DNA of 64,000 nucleotides, from assembly GCF_001642025.1 (NCBI RefSeq), contig NZ_LWHO01000001.1:561521-625520 (forward strand), read 5' to 3'. Made by a program: the position numbers and the translations under genes. The notes under the pieces are model-generated. The model made no database searches and was not told the origin of the DNA. It worked only from the letters and a program-made list of their open reading frames with translations. Each line of letters begins with the position of its first letter. Position 1 is the first letter of the stretch. The stretch comes from Cutibacterium namnetense (GTDB lineage Bacteria > Actinomycetota > Actinomycetes > Propionibacteriales > Propionibacteriaceae). Positions 19,253-27,812 of the stretch are shown piece by piece.

Positions 19253-19951
19253 GTGAGCAGTGAGCTCGTCGACACGACAGAGATGTATCTGCGGACTTTC
19301 TACGAGTTACTCGAGGAGGGTGTCGAGCTGCGTCGGGCCCGTATTGTTGAGCGACTGCACCAGTCCGGTCCGACCGTCTCCCAGACGGTGGCTCGTATGG
19401 AGCGTGACGGCCTCGTGGTCGTCCAGCCTGATCGCTCCATCTCGCTGACCCAGGAAGGCCACGACGTGGCCCAGACCGTTATGCGTAAGCATCGTCTGGC
19501 CGAGTGTCTGCTTACTCAGGTTATTGGTCTTCGTCCCGATCTGGTGCATGATGAGGCTTGCCGGTGGGAGCACGTCATCTCCGGTGAGGTTGAGAAACGT
19601 CTTACCGGGCTCCTCGACGATCCTGATGTTTCCCCGTACGGCTGTCCACTGCCGCCGGAGCAAACAGCGTGTCGTCCGGATGGTTCCGCCCGCTTTCGTG
19701 ACGATTCCCAGCCCCTAGACGAGGTCATTGCCGAGGCTGGCTGCCCGGTTAGCGTGACCGTCATCCGATTGTCGGAGTTCTTCCAAGCTACCGAGGGCAA
19801 TCTTGCGGACGTCTACGCTGCTGGCCTGTTACCGGGTAAGAGCGTTGAGGTCGATGATGACGCCGACGGTATCCGTTTGACGGGCCCCGACGGTTCTGTG
19901 GTCATCGATCCGGAGATCCTCTCGGGTCTGTTCGTCGTCCAAAATTCTTGA
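19253..19951 (+). CDS. ideR: Iron-dependent repressor, DtxR/IdeR family
   Basis: 232-residue metalloregulator that binds Fe2+ and represses iron-uptake genes. It has the winged helix (SGPTVSQTVARMERDGL) and all DtxR metal ligands, offset by one residue: M11, H80, E84, H99, C103, E106 and H107. A C-terminal SH3-like domain with a VTVIRLSEFFQ segment completes it, so it is full length. It starts at GTG 19253; upstream in-frame codons are possible. It is followed within 20 bases by an unknown gene and probably shares its transcript. A TTAG-N5-CTAA inverted repeat at 19186-19198 lies in its promoter region but does not fit a classic DtxR box. Confidence 0.93.
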   Translation: MSSELVDTTEMYLRTFYELLEEGVELRRARIVERLHQSGPTVSQTVARMERDGLVVVQPDRSISLTQEGHDVAQTVMRKHRLAECLLTQVIGLRPDLVHDEACRWEHVISGEVEKRLTGLLDDPDVSPYGCPLPPEQTACRPDGSARFRDDSQPLDEVIAEAGCPVSVTVIRLSEFFQATEGNLADVYAAGLLPGKSVEVDDDADGIRLTGPDGSVVIDPEILSGLFVVQNS

Positions 19952-19971
19952 GCTGCGGTGACCTTGTCGCG

Positions 19972-21051
19972 ATGAGTGTGCCTCAAATCCTGGGGCCCAG
20001 TCAGTTGCTGGCCCCGGACCAGATTGCCACCCTCTGTGAATCGGGCTGGTATGACACCGCCGATTCCATGTTGAGGATGGCGCACGCAGCTGAGTCTGAT
20101 AATCCTCACCTGGTGCAGGCTGCGGCCGTGACGGCGGCAGCTCGCCGGGTCTTGGCTCTGGACGCCGAGGACTTTCAGGAAATCGGTGACGCTTTGCCCG
20201 CTGACCTGAGATCGCGCCTTGTTGACTCTGGTTTTCCGCACCACCCACGGGCCGTAGCGAGGGGAGCACTTGGGAGTCTTTTCCCTCTGTATGAGCTCAT
20301 GCTCGAGATCCTCGACATCCGGATGCATCGGGAGGAGCCTCAGCAGGTGGTTGTGACCTGCCACATCTTGGGCGAGTACTTGGTGCAGTTGGCCTGGCAG
20401 TCGGTCTTAGGTGATGGCGGGGATCCGCTCACCCTGCCTGACAAGGTAGGCGAGAAGTGGGGTGATGATGGTCAAGGCTGTGCTCACACCTCCGCTATGA
20501 ATGCCACAGCCCGACGCAGCCTGCATGCTGCCCAGGGAGACGAGGAAGGTTATACCTCGTACCTCGATAAGTTCCACTCCCGGCTGGGGGAGGCCCTCGG
20601 AGTGTGCGCGATGAATCATGCCACTATCGATGCCGGTGAGCGTCCCGATGTTGGTATCACCTGTCCTGACCCGTGCCAGTGGGTCTTAGCTGGAACTTGG
20701 GAGGAGCGCAGAGCCCTTGACGCTCGGGTGCGTCTGGCTCGGATTTATCAAGAGTCCGGCCTGGTCGCCCTGCGTCACCACGCTCCGGTAGGACACTTTT
20801 TCGGGGTGCCGTCGGGCAGCGAGATCGGCAATGCTTGGGTGACGACGTGGAACAAACTCAATGAGCAGTGGGCTGACGGTTCCAACCCGATGCTCGACCC
20901 ATCGGCCCCAGGGTATGGCGTTGACGCGCCTGACGAGGCACTGCCTGGCCTGTCCCGGGTGGTGTCGGTCATTGCAGCGCGGCCGATTCGAGCTGGCCGT
21001 TTGCTTCGGGATCTGGGAGACACCGCGATTGCCGAATTGAAGGCAGCTTGA
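19972..21051 (+). CDS. Hypothetical conserved protein downstream of ideR
   Basis: 359 residues from ATG 19972, soluble, with no signal peptide or membrane helix. It is alpha-helical in the N-terminal half (many Ala/Leu runs) and contains Cys/His-bearing pieces (VVTCHILGEYL, GQGCAHTSAM, GVCAMNHAT, ITCPDPCQWVL) that might bind a metal. I recognise no family. It follows ideR closely on the same strand, and a thioredoxin gene follows it after 121 bases, which hints at a link to iron or redox state; this is inference only. Confidence 0.75.
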   Translation: MSVPQILGPSQLLAPDQIATLCESGWYDTADSMLRMAHAAESDNPHLVQAAAVTAAARRVLALDAEDFQEIGDALPADLRSRLVDSGFPHHPRAVARGALGSLFPLYELMLEILDIRMHREEPQQVVVTCHILGEYLVQLAWQSVLGDGGDPLTLPDKVGEKWGDDGQGCAHTSAMNATARRSLHAAQGDEEGYTSYLDKFHSRLGEALGVCAMNHATIDAGERPDVGITCPDPCQWVLAGTWEERRALDARVRLARIYQESGLVALRHHAPVGHFFGVPSGSEIGNAWVTTWNKLNEQWADGSNPMLDPSAPGYGVDAPDEALPGLSRVVSVIAARPIRAGRLLRDLGDTAIAELKAA

Positions 21052-21172
21052 CGCGGATCGCGTATTGGTGCATCGGGAATAGCCGGGCGCCTGATGCTGT
21101 TGGACGACATATGGGCCGAGGCGCCACGGCGTTGCGGTCGACTGAACCCAAGCAACTACCGGGAGGTACAAC

Positions 21173-21538
21173 GTGGCTACCGTCGCATTGACTAAGGACA
21201 ATTTCTCCTCGACCATCGATTCCAATGATGTCGTCCTCATCGACTTCTGGGCCTCCTGGTGTGGGCCGTGCCAGCGGTTTTCACCGATCTATGAGGACGC
21301 TAGTGGGCGCCACTCTGACGTGACCTTCGCCAAGGTCGATACTGAGGACCAGCAGGAGCTGTCTGCCGGTCTGGAGATCACCTCCATACCAACGATCATG
21401 GCTTTCCGTGCCGGATACCTTGTCTTCCGCCAGTCTGGCTTGCTGCAAGGCCGTCAGCTCGATGAGCTTATTGAGAAGGTCAAGGGGATCGACGTCGAGG
21501 ATCTCAAGAAGCAGGCTGCGGCCCAAAACCAGGGCTGA
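21173..21538 (+). CDS. trxA: Thioredoxin
   Basis: 121-residue thioredoxin with the WASWCGPC active site (C30 and C33) and the cis-proline segment TSIPTIM. It reduces disulfides in cytosolic proteins using thioredoxin reductase, which is not encoded in this window. It starts at GTG 21173, seven bases after GGAGG. The C-terminus has a short extension (LKKQAAAQNQG) past the usual fold. It is the third gene on the plus strand after ideR. Confidence 0.95.
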   Translation: MATVALTKDNFSSTIDSNDVVLIDFWASWCGPCQRFSPIYEDASGRHSDVTFAKVDTEDQQELSAGLEITSIPTIMAFRAGYLVFRQSGLLQGRQLDELIEKVKGIDVEDLKKQAAAQNQG

Positions 21539-21709
21539 CACCGGTTTTTTCATGCTCAGCTGAAACGCGAGGCTCAGGGCCGGCGGCGGGATGGTAGCGT
21601 CCTGCTGTCGGCCCGTCTTCCGTCATACCTCGTTGAGAGACGATGGAGCGGGTCGTGGTGCCGAGCGCATAGGTTCGCCGGCCAACCATGCCGTTCCTAG
21701 GAGCTGTCC

Positions 21710-23326
21710 GTGACATCGAGAATGGAGGTGGCCGAGCTCGTCGAGACGACGCAGCCGGCCGGCCCGAAGCATCGCATAGGTGCGGTTGCCGCAGTCGCTA
21801 CCCTGGGTTCGCTGTTATTCGGCTACGACACTGGGGTGATTTCTGGTGCCCTGCCGTTTATGTATTTGCCCTATGATGCCGGCGGTCTGGCCCTGACGGT
21901 GGGGCATGAAGGTGCCATCGGTGGCACCCTAACCCTTGGTGCTGCTTTCGGCGGCCTCATAGGCGGCATGATGAGCGATCGCTGGGGTCGACGCCATAAC
22001 CTCCTGACCCTGGCTGTTCTCTTTGTCGTGGGAGCCTTAGGAACTGCCGTAGCTCCCAGCATCTGGGTGATGTATCCCTTCCGGGTGGTGCTCGGATTCG
22101 CCGTGGGAGCGGCTTCAGCGACAGTGCCCGTCTACCTGTCAGAGACCTCGCCCAAGCGGGTGCGTGGTCGGATTGTGGCACTCGACCAGTTCATGATCGT
22201 CTTTGGCCAGTTGCTGGCTTTCTCTGTTAATGCCGCTATCTCGGCGGCTCAAGGGGGACCCAGCTTGACGGTAACTGCGGATCCGACGGGGCGGCTGTCT
22301 CCGGGGACCTATTCCTGGGACACCCTGCAGACCATGACGACCTCCCATGGGGGAGCGATGACCGACGAGGCCTTTCGCGCCTTCTTAGCTCAGCTGTCGA
22401 TATCCGCAGGATCCGGTGGAGCATGGCGCTGGATGCTCGTGGTATGCACCCTGCCCGCCATCGCGCTGTGGATCGGTATGCGGAAGATGCCCGAGTCGGC
22501 TCGCTGGCATGTGAGCCATGGCCAGCTGCGGGAGGCCATCGCATGCCTCAAACAGGTGCGCGTCGAAGGGGTTGATGAGCCGATCGTCGACGAGGTCACT
22601 GAGATGGTTGCTCTCAACGGTGAGGGCGGCAGACTCAGCCATCGTCAGCAGTGGGCGGTCGTCATGGAGTCACGCTGGACGCGTCGCCTTCTGCTGGTTG
22701 GGATTTTCCTTGCGGTCGTTAACCAGACTACCGGCGTCAATACCGTCATGTATTACGCTCCCAAGGTTCTGGAGTTCGCAGGGATGAGCACCCAGGCGTC
22801 GATTATCGCTCAGGTGGCCAATGGCGTCATGTCCGTTATTGGTGCCGCCGCAGGCTTGTGGCTTATCGAACGGTTTGACCGTCGTCACCTGCTCATCTTC
22901 GATGTCACCGCGGTCGGTGCGTGCCTCCTTGGTATTGCGGCTACTTTCGGGTTGGCGATTGCTCCTCATGTGGGTAAAGGGATACCGAAGTGGTCACCCA
23001 TTCTCGTGCTCGTGCTGATGAGCATCTTCATGCTTATCGTGCAGTCCACCAATGGCACAGTGGTGTGGACCATGCTTGGTGAGATGTTCCCGACCCGGAT
23101 GCGCGGGGCGATGAACGGCGCTGCGGTGTTTTGCGGGTGGCTGGCTAATGCGACGATCACCTGGACTTTCCCGGCCATGCTGGCAGGGTTCGGTGGCGCA
23201 GGAACCTACCTGACCTATGGTCTGGTAAACCTTGTTATCGCGTTGGTTCTCGTCAAGATCATGCCGGAAACCAAGGGGCGCTCGTTGGAGGAGATTGAGG
23301 TCGAGATGAAGGGGCGCTACGCCTGA
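21710..23326 (+). CDS. MFS sugar:H+ symporter (sugar porter family)
   Basis: 538-residue transporter with twelve predicted membrane segments. Sugar-porter signatures are intact: GYDTGVISGAL near the N-terminus, DRWGRR after helix 2, PESARWHV after helix 6, QTTGVNTVMYYAP in helix 7, and PETKGRSLEEIE at the C-terminus. A longer than usual loop lies around residues 180-225 (between helices 5 and 6). The substrate could be xylose, glucose, arabinose or myo-inositol; the sequence does not decide. It starts at GTG 21710 with AGGAG about nine bases upstream. No catabolic gene adjoins it. Confidence 0.9.
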   Translation: MTSRMEVAELVETTQPAGPKHRIGAVAAVATLGSLLFGYDTGVISGALPFMYLPYDAGGLALTVGHEGAIGGTLTLGAAFGGLIGGMMSDRWGRRHNLLTLAVLFVVGALGTAVAPSIWVMYPFRVVLGFAVGAASATVPVYLSETSPKRVRGRIVALDQFMIVFGQLLAFSVNAAISAAQGGPSLTVTADPTGRLSPGTYSWDTLQTMTTSHGGAMTDEAFRAFLAQLSISAGSGGAWRWMLVVCTLPAIALWIGMRKMPESARWHVSHGQLREAIACLKQVRVEGVDEPIVDEVTEMVALNGEGGRLSHRQQWAVVMESRWTRRLLLVGIFLAVVNQTTGVNTVMYYAPKVLEFAGMSTQASIIAQVANGVMSVIGAAAGLWLIERFDRRHLLIFDVTAVGACLLGIAATFGLAIAPHVGKGIPKWSPILVLVLMSIFMLIVQSTNGTVVWTMLGEMFPTRMRGAMNGAAVFCGWLANATITWTFPAMLAGFGGAGTYLTYGLVNLVIALVLVKIMPETKGRSLEEIEVEMKGRYA

Positions 23327-23458
23327 GATCGGTCCGATAAACCTCGGTTCACCTTAAGCTGGAACCGCCACGACGCAACCGGGGTACGAAGATTTATCGA
23401 TGTGCTACGACGACTGCGGATGGAGAGCGCCTCTCCCTGTCAAAAGCAATTTGTATTG

Positions 23459-23531
23459 CGGCCCCGATAGGATTCGAACCTACGACACATGGTTTAGGAA
23501 ACCACTGCTCTATCCCCTGAGCTACGGGGCC
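23459..23531 (-). tRNA. tRNA-Arg (anticodon CCT)
   Basis: 73-base cloverleaf read on the minus strand. The acceptor stem is GGCCCCG with CGGGGCC and discriminator G. The D-stem is GCTC/GAGC, the anticodon loop TTCCTAA gives CCT (reads AGG), and the T-loop is TTCGAAT. CCA is not encoded. Confidence 0.96.
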
Positions 23532-23729
23532 CTGCCCACACAGGGCCTTACTAGACTAGTCCGACAGGGCTGCCTGGACCAACCGAACCCCATATTGTCA
23601 TGAAACTGGGTTGTCGATGATCTTGTCGTGCCTGCCGCCAACTTGGCTCACGACGGAGTGGCGCGCTGCTTTGGCGGTGGATTCTTCTCGATAGACTGAC
23701 GGCGTTTGTTAACACGCAGGGGAGCCAGG

Positions 23730-25127
23730 ATGAGCGAAGAAGGACTTGCGGCCGCACGCCAGAAGATGACCGAGGCAGGTGTCGATCCCGTCGCCATCGA
23801 GGTCTTCACCTCCTATTACCACCAGCTCGAGACCGGTGATACCGGGCTCATCCGCGAGGACACGATTTCCCCGCTCACCGATCCGCCACTACTCGACGAC
23901 GTTGAGGTCAGCGAGGAGCAGGCTGCTGAGGCCCTCGACAAGACCGTCATCATCAAGCTCAACGGCGGGCTCGGAACCTCGATGGGTCTTGACCGAGCTA
24001 AGTCACTGCTCGAGGTGCGAGACGGCAAGTCCTTCCTCGACATCATTGCCACCCAGGTGCTCTCGGCCCGCAAAGCTTTCGGCGCGCGACTGCCGCTGAT
24101 GTTCATGAATTCCTTCAATACCCGCGAGGACACTCTTAAGGCCCTCGAGAAATATCCGGACTTGGCTGTCGATGGCCTAGAGCTCGACTTCCTACAGGAT
24201 CAGGAACCTAAGCTCGACGCTGAGACCCTCGCCCCGGTTGAGTGGCCGAAGGATTCCTCCCTCGAGTGGTGTCCCCCGGGCCACGGCGACCTCTACACCG
24301 CCCTGCTCGGATCCGGCATCCTCGACCATCTACTCGAGGCTGGATACCAGTACGCCTCGGTATCCAACGGTGACAATCTTGGTGCCGTTCCGGACGGTCG
24401 TCTCGCAGGCTGGTTTACGGCGTCGGGTGCTCCTTACGCTGCTGAGCTGTGTCGTCGCACCATTAACGACAAGAAGGGCGGCCATCTGGCCATTCGTAAG
24501 TCTGACAACCAGCTTATTCTGCGCGATACCGCGCAGACGGCTGAGGAGGAGATGGATTACTTCACCGACGAGCATCGTCACCCCTTCTTCCACACCAACA
24601 ATCTATGGTTCGACCTTCAGGCCCTTAAAAAGGTGCTAGACGAGCGACACGGCGTGATGGGCTTGCAGATTATTCGCAACGAGAAGACGGTCGATCCGAA
24701 GGATTCCTCGTCGACTCCCGTCATCCAGATTGAGTCCGCTATGGGGGGCGCTATCGAGGTTTTCGAAGGCGCCACCTGCATCTGCGTCGATCGGTCCCGA
24801 TTCTTGCCGGTCAAGACGACCAACGAGCTGCTGCTGCTTCGGTCTGATGTCTATGACCTCGACGATTCCGCTCACCTCGTCAAGACCACCGACCGGACGT
24901 GTGCAGTCGATCTTGACAAGGACTTTTACAAAAAGATCGGTGATTTCGACGACCGTATCCCTGAGCCGCCTTCGCTGCGCCGTGCTACCTCGCTGAAGGT
25001 CAGGGGAGACTGGGCCTTTGGTTCGGGAGTTGTCGTTGAGGGGGACGCTTCGCTGATCACTGAGAAGCCCCAGGCGGTTCCGGACGGGACCGTGCTCACT
25101 GGCGAAATTCCCGGTGTGAAGAAGTGA
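23730..25127 (+). CDS. UTP-glucose-1-phosphate uridylyltransferase, eukaryotic (UDPGP) type
   Basis: 465 residues from ATG 23730 (MSEEGLAAARQ). It makes UDP-glucose from UTP and glucose-1-phosphate for envelope glycans. The nucleotide-binding loop KLNGGLGTSMG is at 76-86, and it has FMNSFNT, the PPGHGD motif and SNGDNLG, all of the UDPGP family found in eukaryotes and some actinobacteria, not the bacterial GalU family. No frameshift or truncation is seen. It follows tRNA-Arg (divergent), and the next gene overlaps its stop by four bases (GTGA). The neighbourhood resembles one where galU normally lies near the cycloligase and moeA-like genes. Confidence 0.94.
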   Translation: MSEEGLAAARQKMTEAGVDPVAIEVFTSYYHQLETGDTGLIREDTISPLTDPPLLDDVEVSEEQAAEALDKTVIIKLNGGLGTSMGLDRAKSLLEVRDGKSFLDIIATQVLSARKAFGARLPLMFMNSFNTREDTLKALEKYPDLAVDGLELDFLQDQEPKLDAETLAPVEWPKDSSLEWCPPGHGDLYTALLGSGILDHLLEAGYQYASVSNGDNLGAVPDGRLAGWFTASGAPYAAELCRRTINDKKGGHLAIRKSDNQLILRDTAQTAEEEMDYFTDEHRHPFFHTNNLWFDLQALKKVLDERHGVMGLQIIRNEKTVDPKDSSSTPVIQIESAMGGAIEVFEGATCICVDRSRFLPVKTTNELLLLRSDVYDLDDSAHLVKTTDRTCAVDLDKDFYKKIGDFDDRIPEPPSLRRATSLKVRGDWAFGSGVVVEGDASLITEKPQAVPDGTVLTGEIPGVKK

Positions 25128-25495
25128 CACCGGATCAGCAGTGTTGGGAGGCGGTGGCCGCAGTCCTGACTGGACAGCGACTTATCGCCCCTGACAAGCC
25201 AGGATGGCAGGCCATTGACCTCGTGAAGTGGCTGGCGGAGCAAGGGTGGCCGGCGAGTCGATTGGCGCAGCGGCGTGCTGAATCCCAGCAGGCCGGACGA
25301 TCCTGGCCCGAGCCGATTCCCGATGACTTGTCCACAGGCCTGGAGTTCGCTCGCTACGGAGCAGTACTAGCGCAGGTGCGTCAGATCGCTGGACTCGATG
25401 GGTTGAGTGCCAGGGTGCACCGGGGCGCGGTGGTCATTGGGCCAGACGAAGCTCGTCTGTTGGCCGAACGTCCACCGCATAACGTGCTGCACTGA
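25124..25495 (+). CDS. Hypothetical protein, cotranslated with UDPGP gene
   Basis: 123-residue soluble protein of unknown family. It has no signal peptide or membrane segment and is rich in Ala, Arg, Gln and Trp. The GTG start at 25124 overlaps the stop of the uridylyltransferase gene (GTGA), so it is likely translated by coupling. I see no motif. It could be a small partner or just an operon passenger. It is convergent with mscL. Confidence 0.65.
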   Translation: MTPDQQCWEAVAAVLTGQRLIAPDKPGWQAIDLVKWLAEQGWPASRLAQRRAESQQAGRSWPEPIPDDLSTGLEFARYGAVLAQVRQIAGLDGLSARVHRGAVVIGPDEARLLAERPPHNVLH

Positions 25496-25517
25496 GCCTG
25501 GCAGCTCTGGCGCGCCT

Positions 25518-25886
25518 TCACTGGACCGGACGAGAGCGTAGTTCGTCGCGGATCTCGATGAGTAGGTCAGCGGTGGTGGGGGCAGCCACGGGTTCATCGT
25601 TAGTGCGCTTGAGCTTCTCCGTAGCCAGCTCGATGGGCTTGATGAGCCCGAAGTAGATGACGAGGGACATAACGAAGAAGGAGATGACGGCGGTGATGAA
25701 GGCACCGACGTGGACCCCGCCTGGAACCCAGTCGGAGAAGTTCGGCGTGCCGCCCAGCTTGCCGATCAGATCCATGAGGATCGTCGTAAATGATTTGACG
25801 ACGGTGGAAAATGCGCCGCCAAGGATGAATGCGACGGCCAGTTCAATGAGATTGCCGCGCATCAGGAAGTCCTTGAATCCCTTCAC
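25518..25886 (-). CDS. mscL: Large-conductance mechanosensitive channel
   Basis: 122-residue membrane channel that opens under hypo-osmotic stress. It has the N-terminal amphipathic helix MKGFKDFLMRGN, first transmembrane helix IELAVAFILGGAFSTVVKSF, second helix FITAVISFFVMSLVIYFGLI, and a charged C-terminal helix. The length is close to the usual 130-150 residues. An AAGGAGCTC site lies upstream of the ATG. It is flanked by a convergent hypothetical gene and, on the same strand, an exported SAF protein. Confidence 0.97.
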   Translation of the reverse strand: MKGFKDFLMRGNLIELAVAFILGGAFSTVVKSFTTILMDLIGKLGGTPNFSDWVPGGVHVGAFITAVISFFVMSLVIYFGLIKPIELATEKLKRTNDEPVAAPTTADLLIEIRDELRSRPVQ

Positions 25887-25995
25887 AGAGCTCCTTTCGG
25901 GTTGGTGTGCTGCCCGCAGACGTCGGGCCTGCTAAAAACCGTAACGCGACTGGGAAAGCGCTGATACTGCTTCCCGCGTCTGGACAGCTGCAAAC

Positions 25996-26655
25996 TCACT
26001 CCACCACCAATCCTAATGGCTGCCCCTGACCAGCCACCGCGATCGCTGCGGCTTCGGCCGATTCGGTGGATACCACGACGAGCTCCGTTGACGGAGATCC
26101 CTGGATGAGTCCGCCTCCGCTGGTAGGTAGGCTCCGGATGATGGCACCGCGCGTCAGAACGCGTGGAGTCCCATCTTCGCTAGGACAGACAACGGATATT
26201 CGCTGGCCCACCTGCAACATCCCGACCATTGACGAGTCAGCCAAGTGGATGCCGACGAGAGCCTTTCCAGGCCCGACGGCGGACCCGGACAGCACTGTTG
26301 AGTTCGTCAAGATTGTCCCCTCGGTGATCCGTACCGATGCTTGACGGCCCTCCACTTGCGCAAGGGTGACTGTCTCGTGAGGGAGAATACTTGGATCGAC
26401 CCGGATGGTATGAAGGTCAGACCGCTGGATGACGCGACCGCCCTCAATGGCATGCGCGGCGACGATGACCTCACGCCCCGACGACGAGGTTGCCACGCCG
26501 GGGGACGCCACTAGGAGCACTGCGAGGGCCGCGAGGATTGCAGCTAGCCCGCGCCGGTGACGGGCCACCATGACGTGCACACGTCGCCGCGCGGTGGGTT
26601 TATGGGTACGGCTTAAGCGTCGGGTGTCCTGGGAGTTTTTCGATGTCAGTTTCAC
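25996..26655 (-). CDS. Exported SAF-domain protein (CpaB/RcpC-like)
   Basis: 219 residues. A basic N-terminus (RRLSRTHKPTARRRVHV) leads into one signal or anchor helix (LAAILAALAVLLVASPGVA), then a SAF domain at about residues 60-125 (VIVAAHAIEGGRVIQRSDL, a typical CpaB/FlgA start) and a beta-rich C-terminal half. CpaB proteins belong to pilus assembly systems, but no pilus genes are near, so the call is by domain only. It lies between mscL and the fmdB gene on the same strand. Confidence 0.78.
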   Translation of the reverse strand: MKLTSKNSQDTRRLSRTHKPTARRRVHVMVARHRRGLAAILAALAVLLVASPGVATSSSGREVIVAAHAIEGGRVIQRSDLHTIRVDPSILPHETVTLAQVEGRQASVRITEGTILTNSTVLSGSAVGPGKALVGIHLADSSMVGMLQVGQRISVVCPSEDGTPRVLTRGAIIRSLPTSGGGLIQGSPSTELVVVSTESAEAAAIAVAGQGQPLGLVVE

Positions 26656-26735
26656 ACCGACAGTTATCGGCAGGGGAGAGCAGATTTTTCAGTTATCCAC
26701 AGGACAGTTTTGACATTGCTTGAGCCAAGCTCACG

Positions 26736-27038
26736 TCAGGAGGTGCTTTCGGATGTCTTCGTCGTCGAGGAAGATGAGGACGAGGCCGGTTCAGACTTCG
26801 TTGAGGACTCTGAGGTCGTTGACGAAGAGCTATCCCCGGTGGCTGCCTTTGATGCGCCTTTGGTGTGATTGTCGGTGGAGTAGAACCCTGACCCCTTGAA
26901 GACTACCCCGACCGCGCTGAAGACCTTGCGTAGATTGCCCTCGCAGGACGGGCAGACGGTCAGTGAGGGGTCGCTGAACTTCTGCACAACCTCGAGGTCA
27001 CGACCGCAGTCGTTGCATTGGTACTGGTAGGTGGGCAT
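26736..27038 (-). CDS. FmdB family zinc-ribbon protein
   Basis: 100 residues. The N-terminal half is the FmdB zinc ribbon, with C8/C11 and C29/C32 as metal ligands (MPTYQYQCNDCG and CPSCEG). The C-terminal 45 residues are a Ser/Thr/Glu/Lys low-complexity tail. FmdB proteins are small putative regulatory proteins of unknown role; the family name comes from a Methylophilus gene. It lies between the SAF gene and the cycloligase gene on the same strand. Confidence 0.88.
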   Translation of the reverse strand: MPTYQYQCNDCGRDLEVVQKFSDPSLTVCPSCEGNLRKVFSAVGVVFKGSGFYSTDNHTKGASKAATGDSSSSTTSESSTKSEPASSSSSSTTKTSESTS

Positions 27039-27115
27039 GATCTCCTCGTTCCGGCGGTATCGGGCGCCTGTCGAATGATAGGCGTGTTACCGGGCACCAG
27101 AAAATCGTGGGCTCC

Positions 27116-27748
27116 CTACTGGCCGAGCAGATGCAGCCCGCTGGGGGTGAGAGCCGCCGTGACGGGCTCGTCCCAGGGGTCGTGGGGCACTTCGTCGAGG
27201 ATTTCGTCATCATTGACGACCGCCCACACTGGAACGTCACAAGCCCGGTAGGTGAGGACACGGTCGTACCAGCCTCCGCCCACCCCCACACGGTATCCAG
27301 ATCGGTCGACGAACAGCGCCGAGCACAGCACCACCTCGACCTGGTCGATCGCCGAGGCAGGGAGACTAGGAGCTACCGGCTCAGGGATCTGCCACAGGCC
27401 AGTTCGTACGTTCTTGCTGTCATACCATGCCCAGGCCGGTTCATTGAGGGGACGGCCGTGGCCGTCAGTTAGAACGGGTGCCAGAACCTTTTTGCCCATC
27501 ATGACGAGAGTGTCGGCGAGATCCATGGTGTCCGGTTCATCGCCACGAGAGAGGTAGAGGGCGACCGTGTGGGCCCATAGCAACCGGCTCATGGCATGCT
27601 CGGTGCGCCGATCGTCGCGGCTCATCCGCGTTCGGTGATCCAATGCGGCACGATGAGTCAGGCTACGACGTCGCAACTCTTCCTTGCCCGGCTGAGGATC
27701 CACTCCGGCGGGTCTCCTATCTGACGGAACATGGTCTGTCGTCACCAC
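27116..27748 (-). CDS. 5-formyltetrahydrofolate cyclo-ligase
   Basis: 210-residue enzyme converting 5-formyl-THF to 5,10-methenyl-THF with ATP, recycling a stalled one-carbon form. The family motif VGVGGGWYDR appears in the C-terminal half, with an N-terminal RRRSLTHR segment and an ALYLSRGDEPDT core piece. It is divergent from the moeA-like gene, the standard actinobacterial order (cycloligase | moeA-rimJ-membrane protein). Only the missing galU neighbour differs, and a UDPGP gene sits 2 kb away on the other strand. Confidence 0.92.
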   Translation of the reverse strand: MVTTDHVPSDRRPAGVDPQPGKEELRRRSLTHRAALDHRTRMSRDDRRTEHAMSRLLWAHTVALYLSRGDEPDTMDLADTLVMMGKKVLAPVLTDGHGRPLNEPAWAWYDSKNVRTGLWQIPEPVAPSLPASAIDQVEVVLCSALFVDRSGYRVGVGGGWYDRVLTYRACDVPVWAVVNDDEILDEVPHDPWDEPVTAALTPSGLHLLGQ

Positions 27749-27812
27749 CCCATGCTATGCCCTAGCCGAGTCGCTGCCAGGCAGATAGCAGAACGCCCTC
27801 TAGGGTGATGTC

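Noticed and set aside
26693..26701. Perfect DnaA-box nonamer TTATCCACA
   Set aside because: Only one copy, near the start of the SAF gene and not in an AT-rich cluster; not an origin and likely chance or a minor titration site.
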